Source of the DNA: Methylocaldum marinum
GTDB lineage: Bacteria; Pseudomonadota; Gammaproteobacteria; Methylococcales; Methylococcaceae
Direction: 5' to 3'
DNA length: 64,000 nt
Assembly: GCF_003584645.1 (NCBI RefSeq)
Contig: NZ_AP017928.1
Coordinates: 3,696,395-3,760,394, forward strand
The translations under genes were made by a program, and so were the position numbers. A model generated the notes under the pieces. The model was not told the origin of the DNA. It searched no databases and was given only the letters and a program-made list of their open reading frames with translations. This document shows, in pieces, positions 48,099 through 56,374 of the stretch (position 1 is its first letter; every line of letters starts with the position of its first letter).

Positions 48099-48929
48099 GA
48101 TGCTGGAGAAAACCTGCAGCAAGACGCCGCTGATGGACAACGCAAACCAGGCGAAGACCACGAAGCCATAGTGCAGCGGCGCGACGAACACCTCTTCCAT
48201 GAACCAGAAGGTGTGCCCCCATTCGTTGTAGCCGACGTTCGGCAAAAGCGTGAACGGACCGACCACGGAAAACAGGTAGGGCACGGACAGGCCCTTGGCG
48301 AAATACGGCAGGCGCGTCTTCGCGTACAGAAAAGCCCCCCAGCCGGTGATAATGTAAACCGGGTAGCTGAGATAGAACACGATGATGTGATTGGGCGTGA
48401 AGTCGGTGTCGCGCACCACGGTTTGATGCCAGGTCGCGTCCTGTTCGGTGAAGAAACTCGTTCCCCAGTAAAAAGCGAAACCGTAGGCGGCCAGCCAGAT
48501 CAGGTGGGTCATGTTCCGGCGCAATTCTTCGCGCGGGGTCAGCGTCACCACCGCGCGGTCCCGGGTCTTCCACAGCAGTTCCCGCGCGGCCGCGCCCCGC
48601 GCCCTGGACAATACGGTTTCGGTCGCGATGAAGTGAGCCCAGTAATTTTCCAGATTTCTGTCCCGGCTCCGCCATAACCAGCCCCACAAAAGGGCGGCCA
48701 CGACCGTTTCCACCACGATTTCCGCATAGAAGAGATTCATCCAGTAAGTCTCGAACTCCGGCGCAAAAGCGTCGAGCCCGGTCGACCATGCATAAGCGCC
48801 TTCGTACCAGCGGGCCGAGAGATATAGCGTCGCATAGCCCGCCAGGACAAGTAAGAGACGCCTGAAGCTGAACAAGGGCGGTTCTTTAACACCGGAAGCC
48901 TCGGTTCCGGTTTCGGTCGGTGCGGACAC
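48078..48929 (-). CDS. pmoC: Orphan PmoC-like methane/ammonia monooxygenase subunit C
   Basis: A 283-residue membrane protein clearly of the PmoC/AmoC family: ARWYEGAYAWSTGLDAFAPE, ETYWMNLFYAEIV, LTPREELRRNMTHLIWL, DTDFTPNHII and NEWGHTFWFMEEVFVAPLH. Residues matching the copper ligands are all present (Asp164, His168, His181; Asn235, His239, His253). Two oddities are seen. About 35 extra residues sit between RDRNL (90-93) and LTPREEL (130-136). The C-terminus ends SIYKVACP, encoded by a REP repeat, about 20 residues short of typical PmoC. No pmoA or pmoB is adjacent, so it is an extra, stand-alone copy. Confidence 0.88.
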   Translation of the reverse strand: MSAPTETGTEASGVKEPPLFSFRRLLLVLAGYATLYLSARWYEGAYAWSTGLDAFAPEFETYWMNLFYAEIVVETVVAALLWGWLWRSRDRNLENYWAHFIATETVLSRARGAAARELLWKTRDRAVVTLTPREELRRNMTHLIWLAAYGFAFYWGTSFFTEQDATWHQTVVRDTDFTPNHIIVFYLSYPVYIITGWGAFLYAKTRLPYFAKGLSVPYLFSVVGPFTLLPNVGYNEWGHTFWFMEEVFVAPLHYGFVVFAWFALSISGVLLQVFSSIYKVACP

Positions 48930-48995
48930 AATTCACCTCTTCCGCAGGTCGAAAGCCATTCATTGGACCCCGCCATTCGCAAAACACTCCCTTGT

Positions 48996-51404
48996 TCAAA
49001 GCGCTTTCAGCACCACCAAGGAAATATCGTCGTCGAAGGAGCGGCCCTGGCGGAACGCTCCGAGTTCGTCGACGATGATCCGGATGAGCTCTTCGGGGGA
49101 GCTTTGAGCATGTCCGACGACAAGCTCGCACAATCGCGACTCGCCGAAAAACTCTCCTTGCCTGTTCTGGGCTTCGGTTATCCCGTCGGTATACAGAAGC
49201 ACCATATCGCCTTCGTTCAGGGAGAGCGCTTTCTCTTCGAACGTCACGCCTTTCTTTACGCCCAGGATGAGCCCTTCGGCGTCCAATTCGAGACAGCTCC
49301 GCTCGCCTCTCCGCAGCAGCAGCGGACGGTTGTGCCCGGCATTGGCGTAGCGGATGCGGCGGGTGCCCGAGTGATAGCTCAGGTAGAACATGGAGATGAA
49401 AAAGCTGGCGCGGTTCAAATCTTCGAACAGGAGATCGTTCAGAACCGACAGGGTTTTTCTTGCGCCGTTGCGGAGTTTCGCCGCACCCTTCGCCATCCAG
49501 TCGGTTCCCATCTTCAGGGTGCTGCGGGTTTCGGCCATGATCAGAGCCGCGCCCACCGAGTGCCCGGAAACATCGGCGATCACGATGTCGACCCCTTCCT
49601 CGGTGGCGAAATAATCGAAATAATCGCCGCCGACGTGAACCGCCGGCAGGCAATACCCCGCCACCAGCGCGCCCTTCATCCGCAGCGGGACGCTCGGCAG
49701 CAGCGACAGCTGGATCTGTCTTGCGATTTCCATTTCGTGGCGCTCTTCTTCGATGCGCCGCATCGCGGTGACATCGGTCTGGGTGCCGATGAAATGCGTC
49801 AGCCGGCCGTGATCGTCTCTCACCGGAGAGATGAACAGCTCGTTCCAAAACGGCGTGCCGTCCTTCCGGTAATTTTTCAGCGTCAGGTGGCAATCGCGCT
49901 GTTCCCGCATCGCCTTCCGAATTTCCTCGATCGCCTGCGGATCGGTCTCCGGCCCTTGCAGAAAGCGGGGATTCCACCCGATGACCTCGTCCCGGCTGCG
50001 GCCCGTCATCTGAACGAATGCGGGATTGGCGTAGATGATGGGATTCCCCGGCCGATAGGGATCGGTGATGATGATACCCACGCTGGAAGCCTCGATGGCC
50101 CGGTCCCGAAGTCTCAGGGCGTCCTCGAAACGTTTGCGTTCGGTGACGTTGTGATCCACCCCGCGCCATTTCAGCAATCGGCCCCGTCGGTCGAAGACCG
50201 GAATGCCGGTGGATTCGGTAAAGACCTCACGGCCGTTCTTATGCCGATAGCGGTTGATCAGGCGAACGAAAGATTCCTGGCGGCCGGCCGGTTCCTGTGC
50301 CGGGGTCCCGGAGGATTCCAGGTCTTCCGGGAAGAAAAGCTCGTAATAGGGCTTTCCGACGATCTCCTCGGCTCGGTAGCCGAGAATATGGTGCACCGCG
50401 GCGCTGGAATAGGTGTAACAGCCCTTCGCGTCCTGCTCCCAGATCCATTCGCTGGCCATGTCGACAATCTGGCGGAAGCGGGCTTCGCTTTCCCGCAAAG
50501 ACTCTTCGGCGGTTCTGCTTTCGGTGATGTCCTCGATCATGTCGACGGCGAATTGCAGTTCGCCACTGAATCCGTAAGTTCCGGAAACGATCTTGCGGAC
50601 CCATACCACCGTGCGGTCTTTCCGGACAAAGCGTTTTTCCAGCCGATAGTGCCTATAGCGTCCTTCGACCAGGCCCTTGAACCGCTGCACGCTGATCTCG
50701 AAGTCTTCCGGGTAGCTCAGTTCGAAAATAACCCGGTTGTGCAGCTCTTCGGCGTCGAATCCCAGCATGTCCTGAAAGGCACTGTTGCATTCCCGAATCC
50801 TTCCGTTTTCGTCCAGCAGTGCGATGCCGATGCCGGCTCGTTCGAAAACCGCCCGGAACCGTGCCTCGCTTTCCCTGAGGGCGATTTCGGTCAGCTTTCG
50901 CTCGGCGATTTCGCCGCGCAGGGTCGCCCCGGTCGTAGCCAGCGCCGAAGTTTGTGCCTGCACCCGTTTTTCCAGTTCCAGGAAGCCCTGGCGCGAGGTT
51001 TCCGCGGTTTGCCTCAGTTCGGCAATCGTGCGGTCCTGTTTTTGCTTGAGTTCGATCAGGCGTCGGTTGGTCCGCTCCAAACTTTCGTTGAGCAGGCGCA
51101 TTCGGGTTATGACGTCACCGCCGCGCGATGATCTCTCGAAAGGCGCCAGAGCCTCTCGAAAGAACTCCTCCGCCTGCAGTTCGACATCGACGCCTTCTTC
51201 GGTTTCAATGGCTCGTGCAGCAAGGTCTTTGAGTGCCGCGTGATGCGCCGCTTCCAGCGCCGGGAGGCCGAAATTCTCCGCGATGGCCCGGCGTCCCAGC
51301 CGATAGGCCCGGAGTAACGGATGACCCTCCACGCCGGCCGAATAGTCCCGCAATGCCGCAGAGTATTGCGCTGCGAGCTCACGCTCGACTGATTCTTCAT
51401 TCAT
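48996..51404 (-). CDS. PAS/LOV-like SpoIIE-type phosphatase (RsbU-like)
   Basis: An 802-residue signalling protein. Order: RsbU-N-like helical domain (about 1-95), coiled coil (about 100-175), PAS1 (181-296), PAS2 (308-422), a LOV-like PAS3 (435-548), and a PP2C/SpoIIE phosphatase (about 575-802) with GGDYFDYF and ADVSGHSVGAA metal-binding Asp residues and YTDGITEA. PAS3 has the LOV pattern GWNPRFLQGPETD and NYRKDGTPFWNEL, but the flavin-adduct Cys is Pro479. It probably dephosphorylates an RsbV/SpoIIAA-type anti-anti-sigma factor. The RsbT-like kinase gene is directly upstream. Confidence 0.88.
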   Translation of the reverse strand: MNEESVERELAAQYSAALRDYSAGVEGHPLLRAYRLGRRAIAENFGLPALEAAHHAALKDLAARAIETEEGVDVELQAEEFFREALAPFERSSRGGDVITRMRLLNESLERTNRRLIELKQKQDRTIAELRQTAETSRQGFLELEKRVQAQTSALATTGATLRGEIAERKLTEIALRESEARFRAVFERAGIGIALLDENGRIRECNSAFQDMLGFDAEELHNRVIFELSYPEDFEISVQRFKGLVEGRYRHYRLEKRFVRKDRTVVWVRKIVSGTYGFSGELQFAVDMIEDITESRTAEESLRESEARFRQIVDMASEWIWEQDAKGCYTYSSAAVHHILGYRAEEIVGKPYYELFFPEDLESSGTPAQEPAGRQESFVRLINRYRHKNGREVFTESTGIPVFDRRGRLLKWRGVDHNVTERKRFEDALRLRDRAIEASSVGIIITDPYRPGNPIIYANPAFVQMTGRSRDEVIGWNPRFLQGPETDPQAIEEIRKAMREQRDCHLTLKNYRKDGTPFWNELFISPVRDDHGRLTHFIGTQTDVTAMRRIEEERHEMEIARQIQLSLLPSVPLRMKGALVAGYCLPAVHVGGDYFDYFATEEGVDIVIADVSGHSVGAALIMAETRSTLKMGTDWMAKGAAKLRNGARKTLSVLNDLLFEDLNRASFFISMFYLSYHSGTRRIRYANAGHNRPLLLRRGERSCLELDAEGLILGVKKGVTFEEKALSLNEGDMVLLYTDGITEAQNRQGEFFGESRLCELVVGHAQSSPEELIRIIVDELGAFRQGRSFDDDISLVVLKAL

Positions 51405-51564
51405 GGCCTGTCTCCAAGACGCAGCCGTACGGCGCCGGGCCGAAAACGCCGCGTCTTTGCGGGGCAGAAAAAGACTCGCCCGGCTAATTGGACTCGCCGA
51501 CCGCCGGCCAATTCAATTCGTCCGCATCGTTCGGTGTGAGCGGCACCCGCGCATCGGCTTCGAT

Positions 51565-51966
51565 CTAGCGTACCCACTTCTTCATGGTTACGGTCGTGCC
51601 TTTCCCGACTTCGGACACGATATCGAACTCGTCCATAAGCCGCTTGGCCCCCGCCAGCCCCAAGCCGGCGCCTCCGCTGGTGGAATAGCCTTCCTGCATG
51701 GCCAGTGCGACGTCCGGAATGCCGGGGCCATCGTCGCGGGCGACGATGAGGATGCCCTGACCACCGTTTTTTTGGGTTTTACTCAGAACGACTTCGCCCT
51801 TTCCGGCGTACTGAAGGATGTTGAGCGCCACCTCGGAGATGGCCATGGCGATGAAACTTTGCTCGACCGACCAGAAGCCCAGCTCCGCGGCCAACAGCCG
51901 TGCCTGCTGGCGGGCGATCAGGATTTGTGACTCCGAATCGATCGGTACGCGTATTCTGTCGGTCAT
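51565..51966 (-). CDS. RsbT-like anti-sigma regulatory kinase
   Basis: A 133-residue GHKL-type serine kinase. ATP-site boxes are SEVALNILQYAGKG (N box), DDGPGIPD (G1) and SGGAGLGLAGAKRLMDEF (G2). RsbT-like proteins phosphorylate STAS proteins and bind the N-terminus of RsbU. The RsbU-like phosphatase gene begins 160 bases downstream on the same strand, supporting a partner-switch pair. The STAS partners (RsbR/RsbS-like) are not in the window. Confidence 0.88.
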   Translation of the reverse strand: MTDRIRVPIDSESQILIARQQARLLAAELGFWSVEQSFIAMAISEVALNILQYAGKGEVVLSKTQKNGGQGILIVARDDGPGIPDVALAMQEGYSTSGGAGLGLAGAKRLMDEFDIVSEVGKGTTVTMKKWVR

Positions 51967-52253
51967 GAACGCGACCGTCCGTCCCCTGCATCATTCATAT
52001 GTCGCGAAGCACTCCTCCGAGCCTTATTCCGTGTTCGGAAAACCTTGATCCCAAGGGCCGGCGCTCGGATCATCGTCCGCTATTCTACTCGGCAATACCA
52101 GCACCCTCAGAGCCTCAGCCCAAGATACACCGGCTGCTGTCCGGAAACGACAAGGTAGGTAATCCGGTCGAATCATGCGAACAGCGGCTCCTACATTCAG
52201 CCATCCGCGGGCCGACCCGGAAAGCTCGTACCGAAGCCAATCCTGCAAGTGTG

Positions 52254-52655
52254 CTACCCGCGGGAAATCAGAGCCGCCAATACAAAGCCTGCAATGATGT
52301 TTCCGGCGATGCTCACAATAAGCTCCCGGGTGAAAAAGGCCTGCGGCTGCATTTTGCCGAGCTTTGGATTCTTGTGCTTGGCCGTGATCTCAATGGTTCC
52401 GGTGGAGATGTTCCGGGCGATGGCCCGGATTCGTTCGATGACTTCCGTTTCGGTATGCAGGGCGGGGTGATATTTGATCAGGACGGTTCCGGTGGTTATG
52501 TTCGGTTCGGCATGGTAGATCCCCTTGGCCTTGACATCCCCGAGCAGGCTATGCTTGAGCAGCTCGGCCATGGTCCTTTTGTTTCTGATCAGCGGGATTC
52601 GGACGCGGATTCGGGCAGGAACCTTGTTGTGAACAATGGCAACCGTTTCGGGCAT
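52254..52655 (-). CDS. HMA-like domain protein with C-terminal membrane helix
   Basis: A 133-residue protein. Residues 5-80 resemble a heavy-metal-associated-type ferredoxin fold (VPARIRVRIPLI, then TGTVLIKYHPALHTETEVIERI) but lack the CxxC metal site. A single membrane helix (ELIVSIAGNIIAGFVLAAL) ends the protein. Relatives occur beside metal-transport ATPases, absent here. The start is ATG 52655. No operon partner is evident. Confidence 0.65.
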   Translation of the reverse strand: MPETVAIVHNKVPARIRVRIPLIRNKRTMAELLKHSLLGDVKAKGIYHAEPNITTGTVLIKYHPALHTETEVIERIRAIARNISTGTIEITAKHKNPKLGKMQPQAFFTRELIVSIAGNIIAGFVLAALISRG

Positions 52656-52844
52656 CGTACGCCTCTCGAGCCGGAGTGAAAGTCCATGGCATTTTTAAGA
52701 TACTCTGATCTTTCAGACAGAAAAACCCGCGAGGAATGCCGCAGCATGTTGAAGGGGATTACGAACGGGTTCGGTTCGAAGGCATGCCGTCGTCGCGGGA
52801 AAGCTGCCGGCACGGTAGTCGGCGCTCAGGGTTCGGCGGGCAGA
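52656..52844. other. Short gap without a gene
   Basis: The stretch between the HMA-like gene start and the terminator below shows no supported gene. Confidence 0.4.
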
Positions 52845-52875
52845 AAAAAGCCGGGGTATCTAACCCCGGCTTTTC
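52845..52875 (-). terminator. Terminator after small membrane peptide gene
   Basis: Strong stem GCCGGGGT (52850-52857) paired with ACCCCGGC (52863-52870), A/T runs on both sides and a five-base loop. Read on the minus strand it ends in a T-run and lies 26 bases after the stop of the 36-residue gene. Confidence 0.85.
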
Positions 52876-52900
52876 AGGTGCGCATGGCGCGAATATTTGC

Positions 52901-53011
52901 TCATCGTTTTTCCTTACGGTTCAACCGGTCGTAGTTCTTCAGGCAAAACCGGATGGCTCCGCCGGTGGTACCGAAAAAGACCAGTGCCAAGAATATTTCA
53001 ACGCTCGTCAT
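52901..53011 (-). CDS. 36-residue single-pass membrane peptide
   Basis: A small gene: ATG 53011, stop 52903-52901. It has an excellent ribosome site (GAGGGGA about 8 bases upstream) and a terminator downstream, so it looks like a real transcription unit. The peptide begins MTSVEIFLALVFFGTTGGA, a membrane helix, followed by a very basic tail (KNYDRLNRKEKR). It resembles in shape the small helper subunits of oxidases or transporters, but I recognise no family. Confidence 0.6.
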   Translation of the reverse strand: MTSVEIFLALVFFGTTGGAIRFCLKNYDRLNRKEKR

Positions 53012-53253
53012 AGTGATTTCCCCTCTTTTCAAGACGACCAAACAACCGATTAGTATCAGTATCGTCGCGAACGTTCCTTTTGTTGAATAAGACTTTCTTA
53101 TGAAAAAGATTAGATAATTTAATAAACAGTCATGAATGAAATATAAGTAACGCTATTGTTTCCATTTCAGAAACGACAAGGAAAGCGGGGCCTAGCGAGC
53201 GGGACGGAAGTCATCGTCACCGATGACGGAGGGACGATCGCGGCGGCACGGTC
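53012..53253. other. A+T-rich upstream region of the small peptide gene
   Basis: About 240 bases including an A+T-rich tract near 53090-53160, a plausible promoter zone for the minus-strand small gene. No gene is seen. Confidence 0.4.
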
Positions 53254-53706
53254 GTAGGTCGGCAATCCTTTGCCGACGCAGACGCTCGCTCGGGGCGTGA
53301 ACGTCGGGAAAGGATTCCCGACCTACAGGGTGGCACGGTCGTAGGTCGGCAATCCCTTGCCGACGCAGACGCTCGATTGGGGCGCGGCGTCGGGAAAGGA
53401 TTCCCGACCTACAGGGTGGCACGGTCGTAGGTCGGCAATCCCTTGCCGACAAAGCCGCTTGATCGGAGCACGGTATCGGGAAAGGATTCCCGACCTACAG
53501 AGTGGTACGGTCGTAGGTCGGCAATCCCTTGCCGACAAAGCCGCTTGATCGGAGCACGGCGTCGGGAAAGGATTCCCGACCTACAGGGTGCACGGTCGTA
53601 GGTCGGCAATCCCTTGCCGACAAAGCCGCTTGATCGGAGCACGGTATCGGGAAAGGATTCCCGACCTACTGGGTGCACGGTCGTAGGTCGGCAATCCCTT
53701 GCCGAC
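53254..53706. repeat. REP-like array, six type A and five type B palindromes
   Basis: Type A palindromes start near 53254, 53341, 53427, 53513, 53598 and 53683, a period of about 86 bases, with a type B palindrome between each pair. Linkers are short and also repeated (for example AAAGCCGCTTGATCGGAGCA). Units near 53.43-53.70 kb are nearly identical, implying recent expansion. Confidence 0.93.
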
Positions 53707-53802
53707 ACCCCCCGGCAAGTCCGCTCAATGAGCGGTTCGTATGCCGTAGGACTTTCCTGAATGGACTTAGAGGAGCCGTGGCCTGCCCTGGGTAGGCGTT
53801 TC

Positions 53803-54498
53803 CTACCAGGGAATCTCGGTGCCGTTATAGCGAAAGAAGCGGCCGGTGTCCGCCAATGTGAACTCATCAACGAGTCGGCGCATGCCCTGAACGCTTTGTT
53901 CGGGCGACAACGGCGCGCCGGGCCCGCCCATTCGTGTTTGCACCCAGCCGGGATGCAACAAAAGAACTCCGATGTTCAAGGGCTTAAACTCCAGCGACAG
54001 TCCCTTCATCACCGCGTTCAGCGCGGCTTTGCTGGATCGGTAAAAGTAACTGCCGGGGCCGTCGATTTCGGCGATCGAGCCCATGTGGCTGCTGATTGCG
54101 ACCACCAGGCGTTTATCGCTACTGGCCAGCAATTCGACAAACGCCTTGGCCATGCGCAGCGGAGCCATGGCGTTGACCTGGAAGGTGTAGGCCCAGTCCT
54201 CGAAATTGAGGGGCGCATTCAGAGGCAGGAATTTCTCCGGATAGACCCCGGCGTTGTTGAGCAGGATATCGATGGGCGTTTCCCTCAGCTCCTCGGCCAG
54301 GGCAACGATTTGGCCGGCGTTCGTCACGTCCAGCCGGTGGAGGCGCACGGACCGAAATTGATCCGCCAGCTTCGCCAAGTCATCGGCCTCCTCCGGATAT
54401 CGGCAGGTGGCAATAACCCGCCATCCGGCGCCGGCGCATTGGCGCGCCCACTCCAATCCCAATCCGCGGTTGCTGCCGGTAATGAGAACGCTGGTCAT
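53803..54498 (-). CDS. Short-chain dehydrogenase/reductase
   Basis: A 231-residue classical SDR. It begins MTSVLITGSNRGLGLEWARQ (TGxxxGxG cofactor loop), has ILLNNAGVYPE (NNAG), an active-site Ser in AISSHMGSI and YRSSKAALN (YxxxK). The C-terminus (VLLLHPGWVQTRMGGPGAP) resembles C-factor/CsgA-like SDRs. It is predicted to be NAD(P)-dependent; the substrate is unknown. The ATG at 54498 begins at the family start; the longer open frame is not homologous. Confidence 0.9.
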   Translation of the reverse strand: MTSVLITGSNRGLGLEWARQCAGAGWRVIATCRYPEEADDLAKLADQFRSVRLHRLDVTNAGQIVALAEELRETPIDILLNNAGVYPEKFLPLNAPLNFEDWAYTFQVNAMAPLRMAKAFVELLASSDKRLVVAISSHMGSIAEIDGPGSYFYRSSKAALNAVMKGLSLEFKPLNIGVLLLHPGWVQTRMGGPGAPLSPEQSVQGMRRLVDEFTLADTGRFFRYNGTEIPW

Positions 54499-54645
54499 AA
54501 CAGTTGAAGCTCCCGAGTCGTCGTAGAAATCCCGATGATTCGGTTCTATCGGTACTGAGACCGACAAACCCCGATGCAAGTTCGCGATCGCCACCGTGAT
54601 CGGATTCGCCGGCCCGAACAAATCCATGGTGCCCGAGCAGGCCTA

Positions 54646-54783
54646 TTAACCCGGCCTATAAACATAGGCCGGGTTAATCCGGGGCAGGGATGCCCCGGCG
54701 CGGCGACAATCCGCGTGAGCCAAGGCCGGGCGTGTACCGGCCTTGGCGGCGGCCCGTAAATACCAGGAGGGTATTTACGGGCC
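54646..54783. repeat. Four consecutive perfect hairpins
   Basis: Stems: 14 bp (54646-54659 with 54664-54677), 8 bp (54679-54686 with 54691-54698), 10 bp (54720-54729 with 54737-54746) and 14 bp (54751-54764 with 54770-54783), loops of 4, 4, 7 and 5. All are perfect. No protein is encoded. It may be a structured RNA or a compound palindromic repeat. Confidence 0.8.
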
Positions 54784-55019
54784 TGATTAATAATGTTGAT
54801 TATGGCCAAATTTCGGTTGCGCAGCGGCCGGAGCAGCCGTCTCGAACATTAACCGCCACGGAAAAGGCGAGAATCGGGAGCCGGCACGTAAAGGCGGTCG
54901 CAAGGACGGCGAACATTAGCCCGAAGCCGATTTGGATAGCCACCGGCTGGTCCGCAGGACGAGCAATCCCTGCCGGCGTGACGGATTATTAATCCGGCCC
55001 TTAAATACCCTATTGATTC

Positions 55020-55081
55020 CGTTCGGGCTGAGCTTGTCGAAGCCCCAAGCCGAGTGCCATTCGACAAGCTCAGGGCGAACG
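55020..55081. repeat. Dispersed inverted repeat (AGCTTGTCGAA type)
   Basis: Arms of 22 bases (55020-55041 and 55060-55081) pair at 20 positions and contain CTGAGCTTGTCGAA, a palindromic intergenic repeat common in many proteobacteria. Confidence 0.75.
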
Positions 55082-55390
55082 TTATTTTGGGCCGGGTCAA
55101 TAACCGAGCTCCCAATAGTCGAGAAAGTAAGGCCACAAGAGCCCCCTCACCTTCCGGGACACATCGGCGCGACGAGCGGCAGGCAGGGATGGGCTGCCCC
55201 GGACTCGCGAGCCAAGGGGGACAGCGTCGCGTGGCGAGTCCGCTTTGCACGCGTGAGCGCCGCTTGCGGCTCCGCACAGGGAATACGCGGCGTGATTGGC
55301 TGGGGTGAGGGCGATTCGAACAGGGTTTTACTTTGCCATACGCACAGCAACCCAACGGCATTGGCTGCCGGGCGGCTTTCGCCCGCGCTT

Positions 55391-56374
55391 TCAGTCCCCC
55401 ATCAAGCGACTGACGGAACCGTTGCTGCGGATCTGCCGGATGGCTTCCGCGAACAGCGGGGCAATCGGGATAAGGGTCAGCTTATCCTGAATCGTTTCGC
55501 GACTTAGCCTGAACGGCGGAACGCTGTCGGTGATTGCGAGACTATCCAGGGCGGGATCGGCCACGACCTTCGCAGCCTCGCCCACGAATAGCCCGTGGGT
55601 GACGGCGGCGTGCACAGCGATCGCCCCCTGTTCGCGGCAGGCGTGCGCGGCACGCGCCACCGTGCCGCCGGTGCTGATCAGATCGTCGACGATAAGAACG
55701 GTCTTGCCGCATACGTTGCCGACCACGGCTGCGCCGCTAACGGCTTCATCGCTGCGGTATTTCTCCATCAGCGCACTGCCGACGCCGGTACCGAGCCGCC
55801 GGGCCAGTTTGCGGCGAAAACGTTCCGCCCGTTTCAGCCCGCCCACGTCGGGCGAGACGACCACCACCTCGCCCTGGAGTCTTCCCGCGAAATGATCGAC
55901 CAATAGCGGCCCGGCTTCGAGATGGTCGGTACGGCAACGGAAGGCATTCTGAAAGCCCGCGAGATCGTGCACGTCGAGGGTGATGACCCGGTCCGTTCCC
56001 GCCGCTTCGAAAAGTTGCGCCACATAACGCAAGGTCACAGGTTCGCGGGGACGGGTCTTCCGGTCTGCCCGCGCGTAGGCGAGATACGGTACGACTGCCG
56101 TCACGCAGGCCGCGGAAGCGTCCTTAAGCGCGCCGATGAAGAACCACAGGCGGCACAGCTTGTCGTTGACGGATTTGCCGGGCTCGTCGTACAGCGACTG
56201 CACCACGAAGACGTCGCAGCCCCGCACGCTCTCGGCCGGATACGCCTTATGCTCGCCGTCCTCGAAGCCTGTTTCCTCGACTTCGGCCAGAACCGAACCC
56301 ATTGCCCGGGCGATGTCATCGCCCAGCACCCGGCTTTCGCTCAGGGCGAACATGCGCAGCGGACCGCGGTTCAT
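55391..56374 (-). CDS. Ribose-phosphate pyrophosphokinase (PRPP synthetase)-like
   Basis: A 327-residue PRPP synthetase-type protein. It has PYLAYARADRKTRPREPVT, ITLDVHD, VVVSPDVGGLKRAERF and the PRPP loop VLIVDDLISTGGT. Sequence details differ from housekeeping Prs (for example DVHDLAGFQ), suggesting the auxiliary class found in stress and phosphoribosyltransferase clusters. It overlaps the upstream hydrolase gene by four bases (ATGA). The PRPP could serve the nearby phosphoribosyltransferase. Confidence 0.88.
   Translation of the reverse strand: MNRGPLRMFALSESRVLGDDIARAMGSVLAEVEETGFEDGEHKAYPAESVRGCDVFVVQSLYDEPGKSVNDKLCRLWFFIGALKDASAACVTAVVPYLAYARADRKTRPREPVTLRYVAQLFEAAGTDRVITLDVHDLAGFQNAFRCRTDHLEAGPLLVDHFAGRLQGEVVVVSPDVGGLKRAERFRRKLARRLGTGVGSALMEKYRSDEAVSGAAVVGNVCGKTVLIVDDLISTGGTVARAAHACREQGAIAVHAAVTHGLFVGEAAKVVADPALDSLAITDSVPPFRLSRETIQDKLTLIPIAPLFAEAIRQIRSNGSVSRLMGD

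Larger units (their letters stand above)
54499..55390. other. Long intergenic region rich in palindromes
   Basis: About 890 bases without a supported gene. It contains the four-hairpin element (54646-54783), a related partial motif near 54985-55008, and the dispersed inverted repeat at 55020-55081. Confidence 0.6.

Noticed and set aside
48963..51131. 722-codon plus-strand open frame opposite the RsbU-like gene
   Set aside because: It is antisense to an intact multi-domain protein with clear motifs; its own sequence has no family features. High G+C makes long antisense frames common.
53254..53706. CRISPR array
   Set aside because: The repeated units are palindromic pairs, the intervals between them are also repeated rather than unique spacers, and there are no cas genes.
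53192..53870. Open frames with repeated SARDCRPTT-type peptides over the repeat array
   Set aside because: They are translations of REP-like palindromes, not genes.
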